Source of the DNA: JBBQED01 sp038320345
GTDB taxonomy: Bacteria > Bacteroidota > Bacteroidia > AKYH767-A > OLB10
Assembly: GCA_038320345.1 (NCBI GenBank)
Contig: JBBQED010000001.1
Span: 248,001-312,000 of the forward strand
Length of the DNA stretch: 64,000 bases
Direction: 5' to 3'
The position numbers and the translations under genes were made by a program. The notes beneath the pieces were generated by a model. That model ran no database searches. It was not told the DNA's origin and worked only from the letters and a program-made list of their open reading frames with translations. Below, piece by piece: positions 17,263-26,419 of this stretch. Numbering within the stretch: position 1 is the first letter of the stretch; each line of letters starts with the position of its first letter.

Positions 17263-18840
17263 TTAGTTCCCGTCAATTTTTACACCTTCCATTTTCTTCA
17301 ATTGATTATTCCGATATTCTGTTGTTAAAATTAACTCACCACTTTCATCATAGCTCTTCCAAATTCCTTCCTTTTGGCCTAAGCGATATGTTCTGTCCTC
17401 TTTTATTTTTCCGTTGTCAAAATAATATTTATGCGCTCCATTTTCTTGCCCTTCATAGTATTCTCCCTCAAAAGCTAATTGTCCGCTCAGATAAGTTTGT
17501 TTCCAAACGCCATCCATATTTCCCTCAACGTAATTTCCTTCCGCCATGTACTCTCCATTTTTGAATTTCCATGCGCCTTCTTTTAAACCTTCTGCATAAT
17601 TTCCTTGCGCGATTAACGCACCATCATCATCATACTCTGTACTCGGACCGTCTTCCTTTCCGTTCTTGTATGTTTCTTCTCTTAACAATTTTTCATCTGG
17701 AAAATACCACTTCCAATCACCGGAGGGCAGATTATTGGCATACGATCCTTTCTGCTGAATTTTTTGATTGGGATAATAAAAAGCCCAAACGCCATCTCTC
17801 TTACCGTCTTTAAAGGTTCCTTCCGATTTCATTTTTCCATCACTATAAAAATACTTCCAGTTGCCCTGTTGTGCTCCTGTAGCATCCACCGTTCCTCCTT
17901 CCGCAATTACTTTGTCCTTATCATAAAGTTTCGAACCGGTAATAGTTCCTTTATTATCATATTCTCGATAAACTCCTTCCTTCACGCCATTGATGAGGTT
18001 AACGGATGATTTAGGACGACCATTGTTATAATAGTCTCTTTTGATGTCCAGCGTAACGTTAACCATTTCGTCTTTCACAAGTTCTCCGTTTTTCCAGATC
18101 TCCATGCGCTCAATGATTCCTTCAGGAGAATACCATCTGAAAACTCCAGATTTCCTATCTTCCTTCCAAGCACCTTCCGTTTTTGTAGTCCATGCCGGAT
18201 AAAATTCTTTCCAGTTGCCCTGTTTAAAACCAAACTTATCATAACGGTTTACCTTTTCTTCTTTTACAAAAAAACCGTTTTTATAGGTGGTCAAAGTAAT
18301 TACTCTCCCATCTTCTGCAAATTCTTTTGCAATACCATTTTCAATACCTTTCGTTAGCGGAATCGTTTTTTCCAGGTATCCTTTAAGATTGTAATAATTA
18401 GTGATGCTATCTGGAACACCATTCATCATCCATTGTTCTGAAGATACTTTACCGTCGGGATAATATTCACGCTGGAACCCTGTTTTTACATCTCCGTTGT
18501 AATTATACGTTGACGTAAGCAATCCTTTCTCGTCATAAAAATTCCATACTCCATCCAACTTTCCATCAACTCGATTTCCTTCTGATTTTAATTTTCCCGA
18601 TTCAAAATAGGCTTTCCAATATCCATCCGGTTTGCCATCGCTGAAATTTCCTTCAGATGAAACTTTTCCATTTGCATAATAAAATTTTGCTGGTCCGTTT
18701 TTAGGAATCTCAGGTGTTTGTGAAAACAGTGAAAGTGCGCTAAATAGAATGGTAATTATCGTCAAAAATTGGCGCAATAAAATAGTTCCGCGTAGCGGGC
18801 GAAAATTTTTTATAAAAGTCCTACTTTTAAATGCTTCCAT
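17263..18840 (-). CDS. MORN-variant repeat protein (YwqK-like), exported
   Basis: The 525-residue protein is built almost wholly of repeats of about 23 residues with the pattern YY.nGk.ksEG.f.dGk.dG.WkyY, for example FYYANGKVSSEGNFSDGKPD, YFYSDGKMKSEGTFKDGKRD and YFDNGKIKEDRTYRLGQKEG. This is the MORN_2 (YwqK-like) pattern, which folds as a beta-sheet ladder. The N-terminus has a hydrophobic segment ending SALSLFSQTP, suggesting export after a longer basic lead. These proteins are frequent in Bacteroidota; some relatives are labelled antitoxins from Bacillus YwqK, but no toxin is next to this gene and I would not use that name. It is 80 bp downstream of nadA. Confidence 0.82.
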   Translation of the reverse strand: MEAFKSRTFIKNFRPLRGTILLRQFLTIITILFSALSLFSQTPEIPKNGPAKFYYANGKVSSEGNFSDGKPDGYWKAYFESGKLKSEGNRVDGKLDGVWNFYDEKGLLTSTYNYNGDVKTGFQREYYPDGKVSSEQWMMNGVPDSITNYYNLKGYLEKTIPLTKGIENGIAKEFAEDGRVITLTTYKNGFFVKEEKVNRYDKFGFKQGNWKEFYPAWTTKTEGAWKEDRKSGVFRWYSPEGIIERMEIWKNGELVKDEMVNVTLDIKRDYYNNGRPKSSVNLINGVKEGVYREYDNKGTITGSKLYDKDKVIAEGGTVDATGAQQGNWKYFYSDGKMKSEGTFKDGKRDGVWAFYYPNQKIQQKGSYANNLPSGDWKWYFPDEKLLREETYKNGKEDGPSTEYDDDGALIAQGNYAEGLKEGAWKFKNGEYMAEGNYVEGNMDGVWKQTYLSGQLAFEGEYYEGQENGAHKYYFDNGKIKEDRTYRLGQKEGIWKSYDESGELILTTEYRNNQLKKMEGVKIDGN

Positions 18841-18920
18841 ATCGAACGAAATTACAAATGAACTGCAATTAATTTATCAATAAAACGTAAAAAGCATTAT
18901 TTTCTGTTAATAACCTGTTA

Positions 18921-19910
18921 TTATAAGCCTAAACTAGCAGATATTTCCAACATCCTTTTTAAGGATTTTAAAGCTGGTTTTTCTAGTTCTTGCGGAATAA
19001 TAATTTCAGGCAGTTCATGCTTCATACAGAGATATACTTTTTCGAGGGTATTTAATTTCATATGCGGACAATCATTGCATGCACAGTTATTGGTGGGTGG
19101 TGCAGGTATAAATGTTTTTTCCGGACTGGATTTTTGCATCTGATGTAAAATTCCACTCTCTGTAGCTACAATAAATGATCGGGCAGGATTTTCTTTACTA
19201 AACTTTAATAATGCCGTTGTTGATCCAATAAAATCAGCCTGTTTTAATACCACTTCTTCACACTCCGGATGTGCAATAACTAATGCTTCTGGATGCCTAA
19301 TTTTAAGCTGAGTAATTTTTTGCAAAGAAAAAATTTCATGTACCATACAAGTGCCATCCCATAACACGAGATCACGTCCTGTTTTTTTTGCAACATACGC
19401 ACCCAGATTTTTATCCGGCGCAAAAATGATTGGTGTTTCTTTAGGAATTGAATTAACAATTTGAACTGCATTACTCGAAGTACAAATAATATCACTGAGT
19501 GCTTTAATTGCAGCAGTACAGTTGATATAACTGATTACCACATGATCCGGATGTGCGTCCTTGAATTTTTTAAAGTCTGCTGGAGGACAAGAATCCGCCA
19601 ACGAACATCCAGCACGTAAATCCGGTAAAACCACTTTTTTTGATGGATTTAATAGTTTTGCGGTTTCAGCCATGAAATGAACTCCCGCAAAAACAATCAT
19701 GTCGGCTTCTGTTTTCTCCGCCTGCTGTGCTAATCCTAAACTATCCCCAATGTAATCCGCAATGTCCTGAATATCGCCGTCTTGGTAATAGTGCGCCAAA
19801 ATGACTGCATTTTTTTGTTTTTTTAAGTTTCGGATTGCCTCGAAAAGATCTAAATCGGGATCAATAGTTTCATTCACAAAACCTTGCGATAAATTTTTAG
19901 GAGTAGTCAT
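18921..19910 (-). CDS. nadA: Quinolinate synthase A ([4Fe-4S])
   Basis: The 329-residue protein shows the three-fold NadA architecture. Motifs include AVILAHYYQDGDIQDIADYIG (substrate-binding His and Tyr), ADMIVFAGVHFMAETAKLL, LRAGCSLADSCP, VVISYINCTAAIKALSD, and the C-terminal CACNDCPHMKLNTLEK with a cluster-ligand Cys. NadA condenses iminoaspartate with dihydroxyacetone phosphate to quinolinate in NAD synthesis. The partners nadB and nadC are not in the window. A promoter-like TAATTTTG lies just upstream of the start. Confidence 0.96.
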   Translation of the reverse strand: MTTPKNLSQGFVNETIDPDLDLFEAIRNLKKQKNAVILAHYYQDGDIQDIADYIGDSLGLAQQAEKTEADMIVFAGVHFMAETAKLLNPSKKVVLPDLRAGCSLADSCPPADFKKFKDAHPDHVVISYINCTAAIKALSDIICTSSNAVQIVNSIPKETPIIFAPDKNLGAYVAKKTGRDLVLWDGTCMVHEIFSLQKITQLKIRHPEALVIAHPECEEVVLKQADFIGSTTALLKFSKENPARSFIVATESGILHQMQKSSPEKTFIPAPPTNNCACNDCPHMKLNTLEKVYLCMKHELPEIIIPQELEKPALKSLKRMLEISASLGL

Positions 19911-20544
19911 GTGCGTTTAAATTGGTTTGACAAAATTACTGGAGGGAAATGAACATTTGCCAGTAAAATCATCTTCTTTTGAAATCCGGAACTGATTATT
20001 ATCTACAGTAGTTGACTGTCAGTTCTTTGAATAAAAAAATTAAACGGTTTACAGAGGTAAAATTCAATATTAGCGCTTTCAACAAACTATTTATTTATTT
20101 AAATATTTTAAAGATAATATATTGTTAATGTATGCCTGTTAGTAGGGTTAGCAAGTTTATCGTCTTTCCCTTGATTACGACACTTATAAAAAGGAGTTCA
20201 CATGTTGTTAACAAGAGGAATGCTATTAAGTATCTGACAGTGAAAGAGTGTTCGTTTTTATAAACAGATGTGTATTACCATTTTCGTTGATGAAATTAAG
20301 TTCATAAGGTAACGTAGTATGTGTATTACTTAGTTTGTAATTGGTCATAATTGAGAGTCCTTAATATTTGGATAACATGACGAATTAAATAAGCCGGAGC
20401 TGATGTTATAAAACAAATTAACTTGTAGTATAGATATGAACAGACTTTTAGGTTATGAACATAGCTATGAACAGGGTTATCAGATGAGATTAAAATTTTT
20501 GTGTATTACTTTATTTAGAAAGCCTTTTTCTAATTTCGAAGCGT
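19911..20544. other. Divergent non-coding region with repeated words and AT-rich stretch (possible origin region)
   Basis: No convincing gene is seen in these 634 bp between divergent nadA and the methyltransferase gene. The 10-mer TGTGTATTAC occurs exactly three times (20269, 20320, 20500). TATGAACA occurs three times in 39 bp (20435, 20454, 20466). A stretch nearly free of G and C spans about 20086-20130. From 20101 to 20520 I count 80 G against 42 C on the + strand. None of the repeats is a canonical DnaA box; TTATGAACA differs from TTATCCACA at two positions. Genes point away on both sides, as around many replication origins. Confidence 0.4.
19931..19938 (-). promoter_or_regulatory. nadA promoter, -7 element
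   Basis: On the minus strand TAATTTTG (19938 to 19931) matches the Bacteroidota -7 consensus TAnnTTTG exactly and lies about 20 nt upstream of the nadA ATG. No clear TTTG -33 element is seen at the usual spacing, so the assignment rests on the -7 box alone. Confidence 0.4.
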
Positions 20545-21435
20545 ATGTTGATGCTCACTCCTTCCGGTTTTCCCGATTATGAATTGATTGATTGTGGTGA
20601 TTTTGAGAAGCTTGAACGCTTTGGTAAATATATTACCATTCGTCCCGAACCTCAAGCAGTATGGAGTAAACGACTAAAAAATGAAGAATGGTCGAAAAAA
20701 GCAAATGTTCGCTTTGTTTCAAAATCGAGCTCTTCAGGGATCTGGCAGAAGAATAAAGAGATGCCCGATCAATGGAAAATAAAATATGCAGTAGGTGGAA
20801 ATGATGGCTCTGATCTCGTATTCCGCTTAGGATTAACCTCTTTCAAACATGTTGGAATTTTTCCGGAACAATCTGTTAACTGGGATTATATCTTTCAGCA
20901 AGTTTCTAAAATTAAGTCTAAAGGTATCACTCCCAGAGTATTAAATCTTTTTGCCTATACTGGTGGTGCCTCAATTGCTGCAAAATCTGCAGGCGCCGAC
21001 GTCATTCATTTGGACTCTATAAAGCAAGTAGTTTCCTGGGCGAGAGAAAACATGGAAAATAGTCAACTTGATAATATTCGTTGGCTGGTAGAAGATGCCA
21101 TGACTTTTGTAAAGAGAGAAGTAAAAAGAGGTAAAACTTATCATGGGATTATCCTTGATCCTCCCGCATTTGGTCATGGGCCCAATGGTGAAAATTGGAA
21201 GTTGGAAGATATGATTAATGAAATGTTACATCATGTCGCTGACTTACTCGAGCCTCAGGATTCATTCTTAGTTTTAAATACCTACTCTCTAGGATTTTCA
21301 GCAATGATTATCAATAATTTGTTAAAAGAAACTTTTCCCTCTCGTGCTAATACTGCTGAATGGGGAGAAATTTACTTGAATGCTACCTCTGGAGTGCAGC
21401 TTCCTTTGGGTGTTTTTGGCAGATTAGGGGTGTAA
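20545..21435 (+). CDS. Class I SAM-dependent RNA methyltransferase, RlmI/RlmK-like
   Basis: The 296-residue protein has the SAM-binding glycine motif in RVLNLFAYTGGASIAA, followed by GADVIHLDSIKQVVSWAREN, the nucleotide-binding acidic loop WLVEDAMTFVKRE, and the catalytic-region signature GIILDPPAFGHGPNGENWKL. This DPPAFG form is typical of the RlmI/RlmK/YccW group, which methylates 23S rRNA. The PUA domain of full-length RlmI seems reduced or absent; the first 100 residues are a beta-rich region (ITIRPEPQAVWSKR, FKHVGIFPEQ). The exact rRNA position cannot be assigned. A TAATTTCG box lies about 10 nt before the start. Confidence 0.82.
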   Translation: MLMLTPSGFPDYELIDCGDFEKLERFGKYITIRPEPQAVWSKRLKNEEWSKKANVRFVSKSSSSGIWQKNKEMPDQWKIKYAVGGNDGSDLVFRLGLTSFKHVGIFPEQSVNWDYIFQQVSKIKSKGITPRVLNLFAYTGGASIAAKSAGADVIHLDSIKQVVSWARENMENSQLDNIRWLVEDAMTFVKREVKRGKTYHGIILDPPAFGHGPNGENWKLEDMINEMLHHVADLLEPQDSFLVLNTYSLGFSAMIINNLLKETFPSRANTAEWGEIYLNATSGVQLPLGVFGRLGV

Positions 21436-21559
21436 TTCATAGCTCTCTAGTATATTATCGTCGGATTTATGTAATTTTAAGAGTGCAGAATTTACTTCTT
21501 CACTGGTATATGCATGAACTTTAACTCGTAGAGTACGTAAGAAAGGCAACCATTTTACG

Positions 21560-21593
21560 TTTGTTTAATAACGAAATGTTCTCCTTAACTTTG
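21560..21593 (+). promoter_or_regulatory. Promoter for DUF4175 operon, close to the start codon
   Basis: TTTG (21560-21563) and TAACTTTG (21586-21593) form an exact TTTG - N22 - TAnnTTTG Bacteroidota promoter. The ATG of the DUF4175 gene begins at 21599, only 5 nt beyond the -7 box, so transcription would start at or next to the start codon and the mRNA may be leaderless. Confidence 0.6.
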
Positions 21594-21598
21594 TGTAG

Positions 21599-24500
21599 AT
21601 GCAATCTGAAACAAATTACCGTGAGTTGATAGGCAAGCTGGATGCCTTTATCCGAAAGTATTATAAGAATCAGCTAATCCGAGGAGGTATCTATGCCTTT
21701 ACGCTTTTATTAGGTTTTTATATTGTGGTTACTCTTCTTGAATCTTTTGCATGGTTCAATACTTCTATTCGATCTGTATTATTCTATCTGTATATAACAG
21801 GAACTGCAATCATAGTATGGCGTCTGGTATTGATTCCGCTTTTTAAATTGTATCATTTAGGATCGGTCATTTCTCATACCGATGCTGCTAAAATTGTTGG
21901 TGAACATTTTACGGGGATAAAAGATAAATTATTAAACACACTTCAACTGCATGACCAGGCAAGTTTACAATCTGATCAGCTAGATCTGATAAATGCCAGC
22001 ATTCAACAAAAAAGTGCAGAGTTACGTCCAGTACCTTTTACAGCTGCTATAGATTTCAGAAATAACAAACGTTATCTTAAACTTGCTGCAATTCCTGCAC
22101 TAGTGTTGATCGTAATTTTGATTGGTGCTCCGAGTTTAATTACTGATGCCACGAAACGTTTACTGGATCATTCAAAAACATTTAGTAAACCAGCACCTTT
22201 TGATTTTACTATTCAAAACACTAAATTAAGGGTAACTCAGTTTGATGATTTTACTATTCTGGTGAAATTGACCGGAAAAGAAATTCCTCAAGAAGTGTAT
22301 GTGGAATCCGGAGATCAGTCGTTCCGCCTCGAAAAAGAGAATGTCGTAACTTTCAGATATACCTTTCGGAATGTGCAGGCAACTATGGATTTTAATTTAT
22401 TGGCCGATGGATACACGTCTGAAAGCTATACGCTAGAAGTAGTTCCAAATCCAATCGTGACCAATTTTAGTGTAAAGTTAGATTACCCAGCCTATCTCGG
22501 TAAAAAAAATGAAGAACTAAAAAATACAGGAGATCTGTTAATACCTGCGGGCACTCGTGTATCATGGGATTTTGGAACTCAGAATACTACTTTACTACGA
22601 CTTCGTTTTACGGATTCTACTTATATATTGAATAATAGTGATCAGCATCATGCGTATCAGTTTAGTAAAAAAATGATGCAGAGTTCTGTCTATAATATCA
22701 GGAGCTCAAATGCCTTTATGGATTCCAGAGATTCTATGGAATATAGTATTGTAGTTATTCCCGATCAGTTTCCTGCAGTTCAAGTTGAAGAACAAAAAGA
22801 TTCAGCATCTTACCAAAGAATTTATTTCCGAGGAATAGCCCGTGATGATTATGGGTTAAGTAAAATGCAGTTTAAATATAGATTCTTTAAACGCGAAGGA
22901 GAAGAAGTAAACGAAACGCCTCAAAGCCAGAATATCAGTATCAATAAAAATAGTACTCAAGAACAGTTTTTTCATTATTGGGATTTAAGTTCCATGAACA
23001 TTAAACCGGGAGATGAATTAGAATATTATTTTGAAGTATGGGACAATGACGGCGTTCATGGACCAAAAAGTGTCCGCTCCCAATCCAGCGTCTTTAAAGC
23101 ACCTTCTTCAGAAGAACTTTCTGAGGATAAAGAAAATAAAAATAAAGCGCTGAAAGATGAAATGGCAGAAAGTCTGCAGAAAGCGCGTGAATTGCAGAAA
23201 ACGATGAATGAGATTAATCGCGATCTCATGAATAAAAAAGAACTGACTTACGAGGACAGGAAAAAAATTGCAGATGCTTTAAAGCAACAAAAAGACCTGG
23301 GTCAGAAATTAGATGAGATTAAAAAACAAAACGAGCAAAATAACAAGAAGCAAAACGAACTCCGTAAAGAAGATACTGAACTAGCTGAAAAGCAAAAGCA
23401 GTTGCAAGCACTTTTCGAAAAGCTAATGACTCCAGAAATGAAGAAGATGATGGAGGAGTTGGATAAACTCATGGCTCAGATGGACAAACAAAAGGTTCAG
23501 GAGCTAATGGATAAAATGAAACTTGATAATAAGGATCTTGAGAAGCAACTGGATCGTACGCTTGAGCTTTTCAAACAAATGGAGTTAGAAGAGAAGATGA
23601 AAGAGACGGCCGAAAATTTACAGCAGCTGTCAAAAGAAGAGGAAAAACTAAGTGAAAAATCTGAAGATAAAAAAGCAGACACCGAACAGTTAAAAGATAA
23701 GCAGGACGAACTCAACAAGAAGTTTGATGAGATTCAAAAAAGTATCGATGATATCGAAAAGAAAAATGAGGAGCTAGAATACTCAAAGGACTTGAAAGAT
23801 TTCGATAAAGAGCAGGAAGACATCGAGAAGAAGATGGAGGAAAGCAAAGAACAGTTGAAGGAAGGTAAACCTCAAAAAGCGTCAAAATCACAGAAAGAAG
23901 CTGCTCAGAAAATGGATGATCTGGCTCAGAAAATCCAGAGTCAACAAAAAAAGGAACAAGAAGAACAAGCAGAAGAAGATGAACAAGCTCTTAGAGCTCT
24001 TCTCGAAAATTTAATCCGCTTTTCTTTCGATCAGGAGAATTTGATGGAAGATCTTAAAACGATTGATGTAAATAATCCTCGTTATCTTAAATTATCACAG
24101 GCACAGCGTAAACTTAAAGATGACTCTAAAGTTATTGAAGATTCCCTGTTGGCGCTGAGTAAAAGAGTGGCGCAGATCTCTTCCATGGTGAACGAACAGA
24201 TTACCGACATTAATGATAATCTGGAAAAGGCACAAAGTTTTTTACAAGATCGAATGGTACCTAATGCCAGATCCAATCAACAGTATGTGATGACGGCTAC
24301 AAATAACTTAGCTTTAATGCTGAGCGAGTCGTTGGATCAGATGCAGCAACAAATGGCTCAATCAAAGCCAAGCAATGGGAGCTGTAAGAAGCCTGGGAAA
24401 GGTAAACCTGGCCCTACCGCTGGAGATGTAAGGAAGATGCAAGAGAAATTAAGTCAGCAGCTGAAAGACGCAAAAGATAAAATGCAGAAAGGGAATAAGC

Positions 24501-24973
24501 CGAACGGGAACAAACCGGGCAGCGGTAAACCCTCAGAAGGGGGCCAAGGAATGAGCGAGGAGCTTGCTAGAATGGCTGCCCAACAGGAGGCGCTGAGAAA
24601 TGCACTTCAGCAATTGGATCAGTCGGACAATAAAGATGGGCAAGGAAAACTCGGAGATCTGCAGAAAATTATGCAGCAAATGGAAGAAACAGAAAAAGAT
24701 ATTGTGAATAAACGCATTTCTGACATGACTTTAAACCGCCAACAAGACATCTTGACAAGGCTTTTGGAATCTGAAAAAGCGGAGCGGGAAAGAGAGCAGG
24801 AAGAGCGAAGAGAGTCAAATGAGGGCAAAGATCTAGTGAGAACACCGCCTCAGTTTGAGGAATATAAAAAACTAAAATTACGGGAAACGGAGTTGTTGAA
24901 AACCATCCCGCCATCCTTCACTACTTTCTATAAAAACTTAGTTAATTCGTACTTCCAAAGTATCGAAGACTGA
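21599..24973 (+). CDS. DUF4175 family large membrane protein with long coiled coil
   Basis: The 1124-residue protein has hydrophobic helices at about residues 28-48, 57-80 and 159-177. A beta-rich periplasmic-like region follows to about residue 500 (KLDYPAYLGKKNEELKNTGD, GIARDDYGLSKMQFKYRFF). After that comes a very long Lys/Glu/Gln-rich coiled coil (about 510-830) and a basic Pro/Gly-rich stretch before a conserved end (FTTFYKNLVNSYF). This layout is that of DUF4175 proteins, common in Bacteroidota and of unknown role. The gene is followed after 3 bp by a HATPase gene, then ybeY and mnmG, an order I recall as conserved in the phylum. No enzymatic motif is evident. Confidence 0.82.
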   Translation: MQSETNYRELIGKLDAFIRKYYKNQLIRGGIYAFTLLLGFYIVVTLLESFAWFNTSIRSVLFYLYITGTAIIVWRLVLIPLFKLYHLGSVISHTDAAKIVGEHFTGIKDKLLNTLQLHDQASLQSDQLDLINASIQQKSAELRPVPFTAAIDFRNNKRYLKLAAIPALVLIVILIGAPSLITDATKRLLDHSKTFSKPAPFDFTIQNTKLRVTQFDDFTILVKLTGKEIPQEVYVESGDQSFRLEKENVVTFRYTFRNVQATMDFNLLADGYTSESYTLEVVPNPIVTNFSVKLDYPAYLGKKNEELKNTGDLLIPAGTRVSWDFGTQNTTLLRLRFTDSTYILNNSDQHHAYQFSKKMMQSSVYNIRSSNAFMDSRDSMEYSIVVIPDQFPAVQVEEQKDSASYQRIYFRGIARDDYGLSKMQFKYRFFKREGEEVNETPQSQNISINKNSTQEQFFHYWDLSSMNIKPGDELEYYFEVWDNDGVHGPKSVRSQSSVFKAPSSEELSEDKENKNKALKDEMAESLQKARELQKTMNEINRDLMNKKELTYEDRKKIADALKQQKDLGQKLDEIKKQNEQNNKKQNELRKEDTELAEKQKQLQALFEKLMTPEMKKMMEELDKLMAQMDKQKVQELMDKMKLDNKDLEKQLDRTLELFKQMELEEKMKETAENLQQLSKEEEKLSEKSEDKKADTEQLKDKQDELNKKFDEIQKSIDDIEKKNEELEYSKDLKDFDKEQEDIEKKMEESKEQLKEGKPQKASKSQKEAAQKMDDLAQKIQSQQKKEQEEQAEEDEQALRALLENLIRFSFDQENLMEDLKTIDVNNPRYLKLSQAQRKLKDDSKVIEDSLLALSKRVAQISSMVNEQITDINDNLEKAQSFLQDRMVPNARSNQQYVMTATNNLALMLSESLDQMQQQMAQSKPSNGSCKKPGKGKPGPTAGDVRKMQEKLSQQLKDAKDKMQKGNKPNGNKPGSGKPSEGGQGMSEELARMAAQQEALRNALQQLDQSDNKDGQGKLGDLQKIMQQMEETEKDIVNKRISDMTLNRQQDILTRLLESEKAEREREQEERRESNEGKDLVRTPPQFEEYKKLKLRETELLKTIPPSFTTFYKNLVNSYFQSIED

Positions 24974-24976
24974 TCC

Positions 24977-25408
24977 ATGATGAATACTGAGAAGCAAACC
25001 TTTACAATGCAGATCGTTTCACAACCGGAAAGCATAAACCTGGTCGAAAAACTGATTGATGAAATTAAGGCTGAATATAACATCCATGAGGAGTGTTACG
25101 GTAATATGCTGGTGGCAGTCACTGAAGCAGTAAATAACGCAATTCAGCACGGAAATAAATACGACGCCGACAAAAAAGTCAACATTGCTTATGAGGTAGA
25201 AGGCGAGCAAATTGCTTTTATTATCTCTGACGAAGGCAATGGTTTTGATTACCTCAATCTCCCCGATCCTACTGATCCCGAAAATCTGGAAAAGCCAACT
25301 GGCAGAGGGGTGTTTCTAATGAAGCACCTGACTGATCAGATTATATTTTCAGATAATGGTAAGGTAGTGGAGCTTTATTTCAAGACTGGCGGTCATATTA
25401 CCGAGTAG
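24977..25408 (+). CDS. GHKL ATP-binding protein, anti-sigma-factor (RsbW/SpoIIAB) type
   Basis: The 143-residue protein is a stand-alone HATPase_c_2 domain. It has the N box MLVAVTEAVNNAIQHGNKYD, the G1 box IAFIISDEGNGFDYLNLPDP and the G2 box PTGRGVFLMKHLTDQ. Relatives are serine kinases that bind sigma factors and phosphorylate anti-anti-sigma proteins, but no sigma factor or STAS partner lies nearby, so the partner is unknown. It starts 3 bp after the DUF4175 stop and must be cotranscribed with it. The start could be either of two adjacent Met codons (MMNTEK). Confidence 0.87.
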   Translation: MMNTEKQTFTMQIVSQPESINLVEKLIDEIKAEYNIHEECYGNMLVAVTEAVNNAIQHGNKYDADKKVNIAYEVEGEQIAFIISDEGNGFDYLNLPDPTDPENLEKPTGRGVFLMKHLTDQIIFSDNGKVVELYFKTGGHITE

Positions 25409-25514
25409 ATCGTTTAATCATTGTTTTTAGTGAGGTTTATATCTGTATCTTTTACAGTATGGAAGAGCTATATCTATGAGAATTCGAACGCTTAAATCCT
25501 ATTAGCTTACTAGC

Positions 25515-25940
25515 ATGTCTATTTCTTTTTTTAATGCGGATATAAATTATGTTTTGAGAGATAAAACAGCTCTTAAAATCTGGCTTAATACAGCTGCAAA
25601 GAAAGAGGGCTTTAGTATAGAGGATTTGAATATTATTTTATGCTCCGATGAGTTTCTTTATCGGATGAACGTCGCTTATTTAAGGCACAAAACGTATACT
25701 GATATTATTACTTTCGATAATTCAGTTGCGCACGGAGCAATTGTAGGAGAGCTATATATCAGCATTGATCGGGTTAGAGATAATTCTAAGATTTTGCAAA
25801 CCCATTTAAGGGACGAACTACACCGGGTTATCGTTCATGGGCTTTTACATTTAATGGGGTATTCAGATAAAACGGATTCTCTTAAGCGTAAAATGTCGCT
25901 TAAGGAAGATCAGTATTTAAAGATTCGTAAGTTTTTATAA
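25515..25940 (+). CDS. ybeY: rRNA maturation endoribonuclease YbeY
   Basis: The 141-residue protein has the UPF0054 pattern: LNIILCSDEFLYRMNVAYL, TYTDIITFDNSV, GELYISIDRVRDN and the zinc site RVIVHGLLHLMGYSDKTD. Two His ligands of HxxxH are present. The third His of the classical HGxLHLxGYDH is replaced, giving GYSDKTD; GYKDKT-like forms are usual in Bacteroidota, so the enzyme is probably intact with a different third ligand. YbeY acts in 16S rRNA 3'-end maturation and ribosome quality control. It belongs to the DUF4175-ATPase-ybeY-mnmG run. Confidence 0.9.
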   Translation: MSISFFNADINYVLRDKTALKIWLNTAAKKEGFSIEDLNIILCSDEFLYRMNVAYLRHKTYTDIITFDNSVAHGAIVGELYISIDRVRDNSKILQTHLRDELHRVIVHGLLHLMGYSDKTDSLKRKMSLKEDQYLKIRKFL

Positions 25941-26401
25941 GTCAAGACATTGACAGCTTTACAATTTGATGGGCAAGTCTTTTTAGTTTTAAATAAGGTT
26001 TCTTAAGGGACTTCACCTTTGTTTTTTGCCACTAACACTGATTTGTTGGTAAGTACCAGACAGGTAGATTGTTAAGCTCTTGATGATCAGCTAACTTGGC
26101 GTTATATTTCGAGAGAGCACCAAGGTTTTCAACAACAAAGTAGGCGTTCGTACGACTCTTCAATAGTGGTCTATAACCATTACTCAATTGGTCTAGTTGT
26201 TCACCTTTTTGCGAATTCTCGGAGAGGCGTTAATCTGACTAAAGTTATATGGAGTCGCTGTAAGGCATCTTTTGTATAGCTGAGAAGATCGAAGGAAGTA
26301 TAGAATTTAATGCCTTTAACAAAACATCAGTTAGGACAGGAAGGATCTAGGTTCGGGCAGCTCTTGAAATATTCAGTTACGTTCATTTATTAAAAAGGAC
26401 A
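25941..26401. other. Long non-coding gap before mnmG
   Basis: These 461 bp hold no gene that I can support. On the minus strand, from a TAA near 26232 to a TAG near 26037, a start-less frame reads like protein (LLKSRTNAYFVVENLGALSK, NNLPVWYLPTNQC) but has no ATG, and its upstream neighbour lies in another frame. It may be a decayed gene or chance. No tRNA-like cloverleaf was recognised. Confidence 0.35.
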
Positions 26402-26417
26402 CGTTTCACGTGGAACA
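26402..26417. promoter_or_regulatory. parS-like ParB-binding site upstream of mnmG
   Basis: The core GTTTCACGTGGAAC (26403-26416), followed by A, matches the bacterial parS consensus TGTTNCACGTGNAACA at all core positions and is one base short of perfect 14-bp dyad symmetry. It ends 2 bp before the mnmG ATG. parS sites nucleate ParB loading for chromosome segregation and cluster near the origin. No parA or parB gene lies in the window. Confidence 0.75.
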
Positions 26418-26419
26418 TA

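Noticed and set aside
20453..20461. TTATGAACA as a DnaA box
   Set aside because: It has two mismatches to TTATCCACA in the most conserved part. It is kept only as a repeated word, not called a DnaA box.
23497..24914. Minus-strand frames of 64-82 codons rich in Ser, Cys and Phe in the DUF4175 gene
   Set aside because: They are the antisense of the Lys/Glu/Gln coiled coil and have no independent support.
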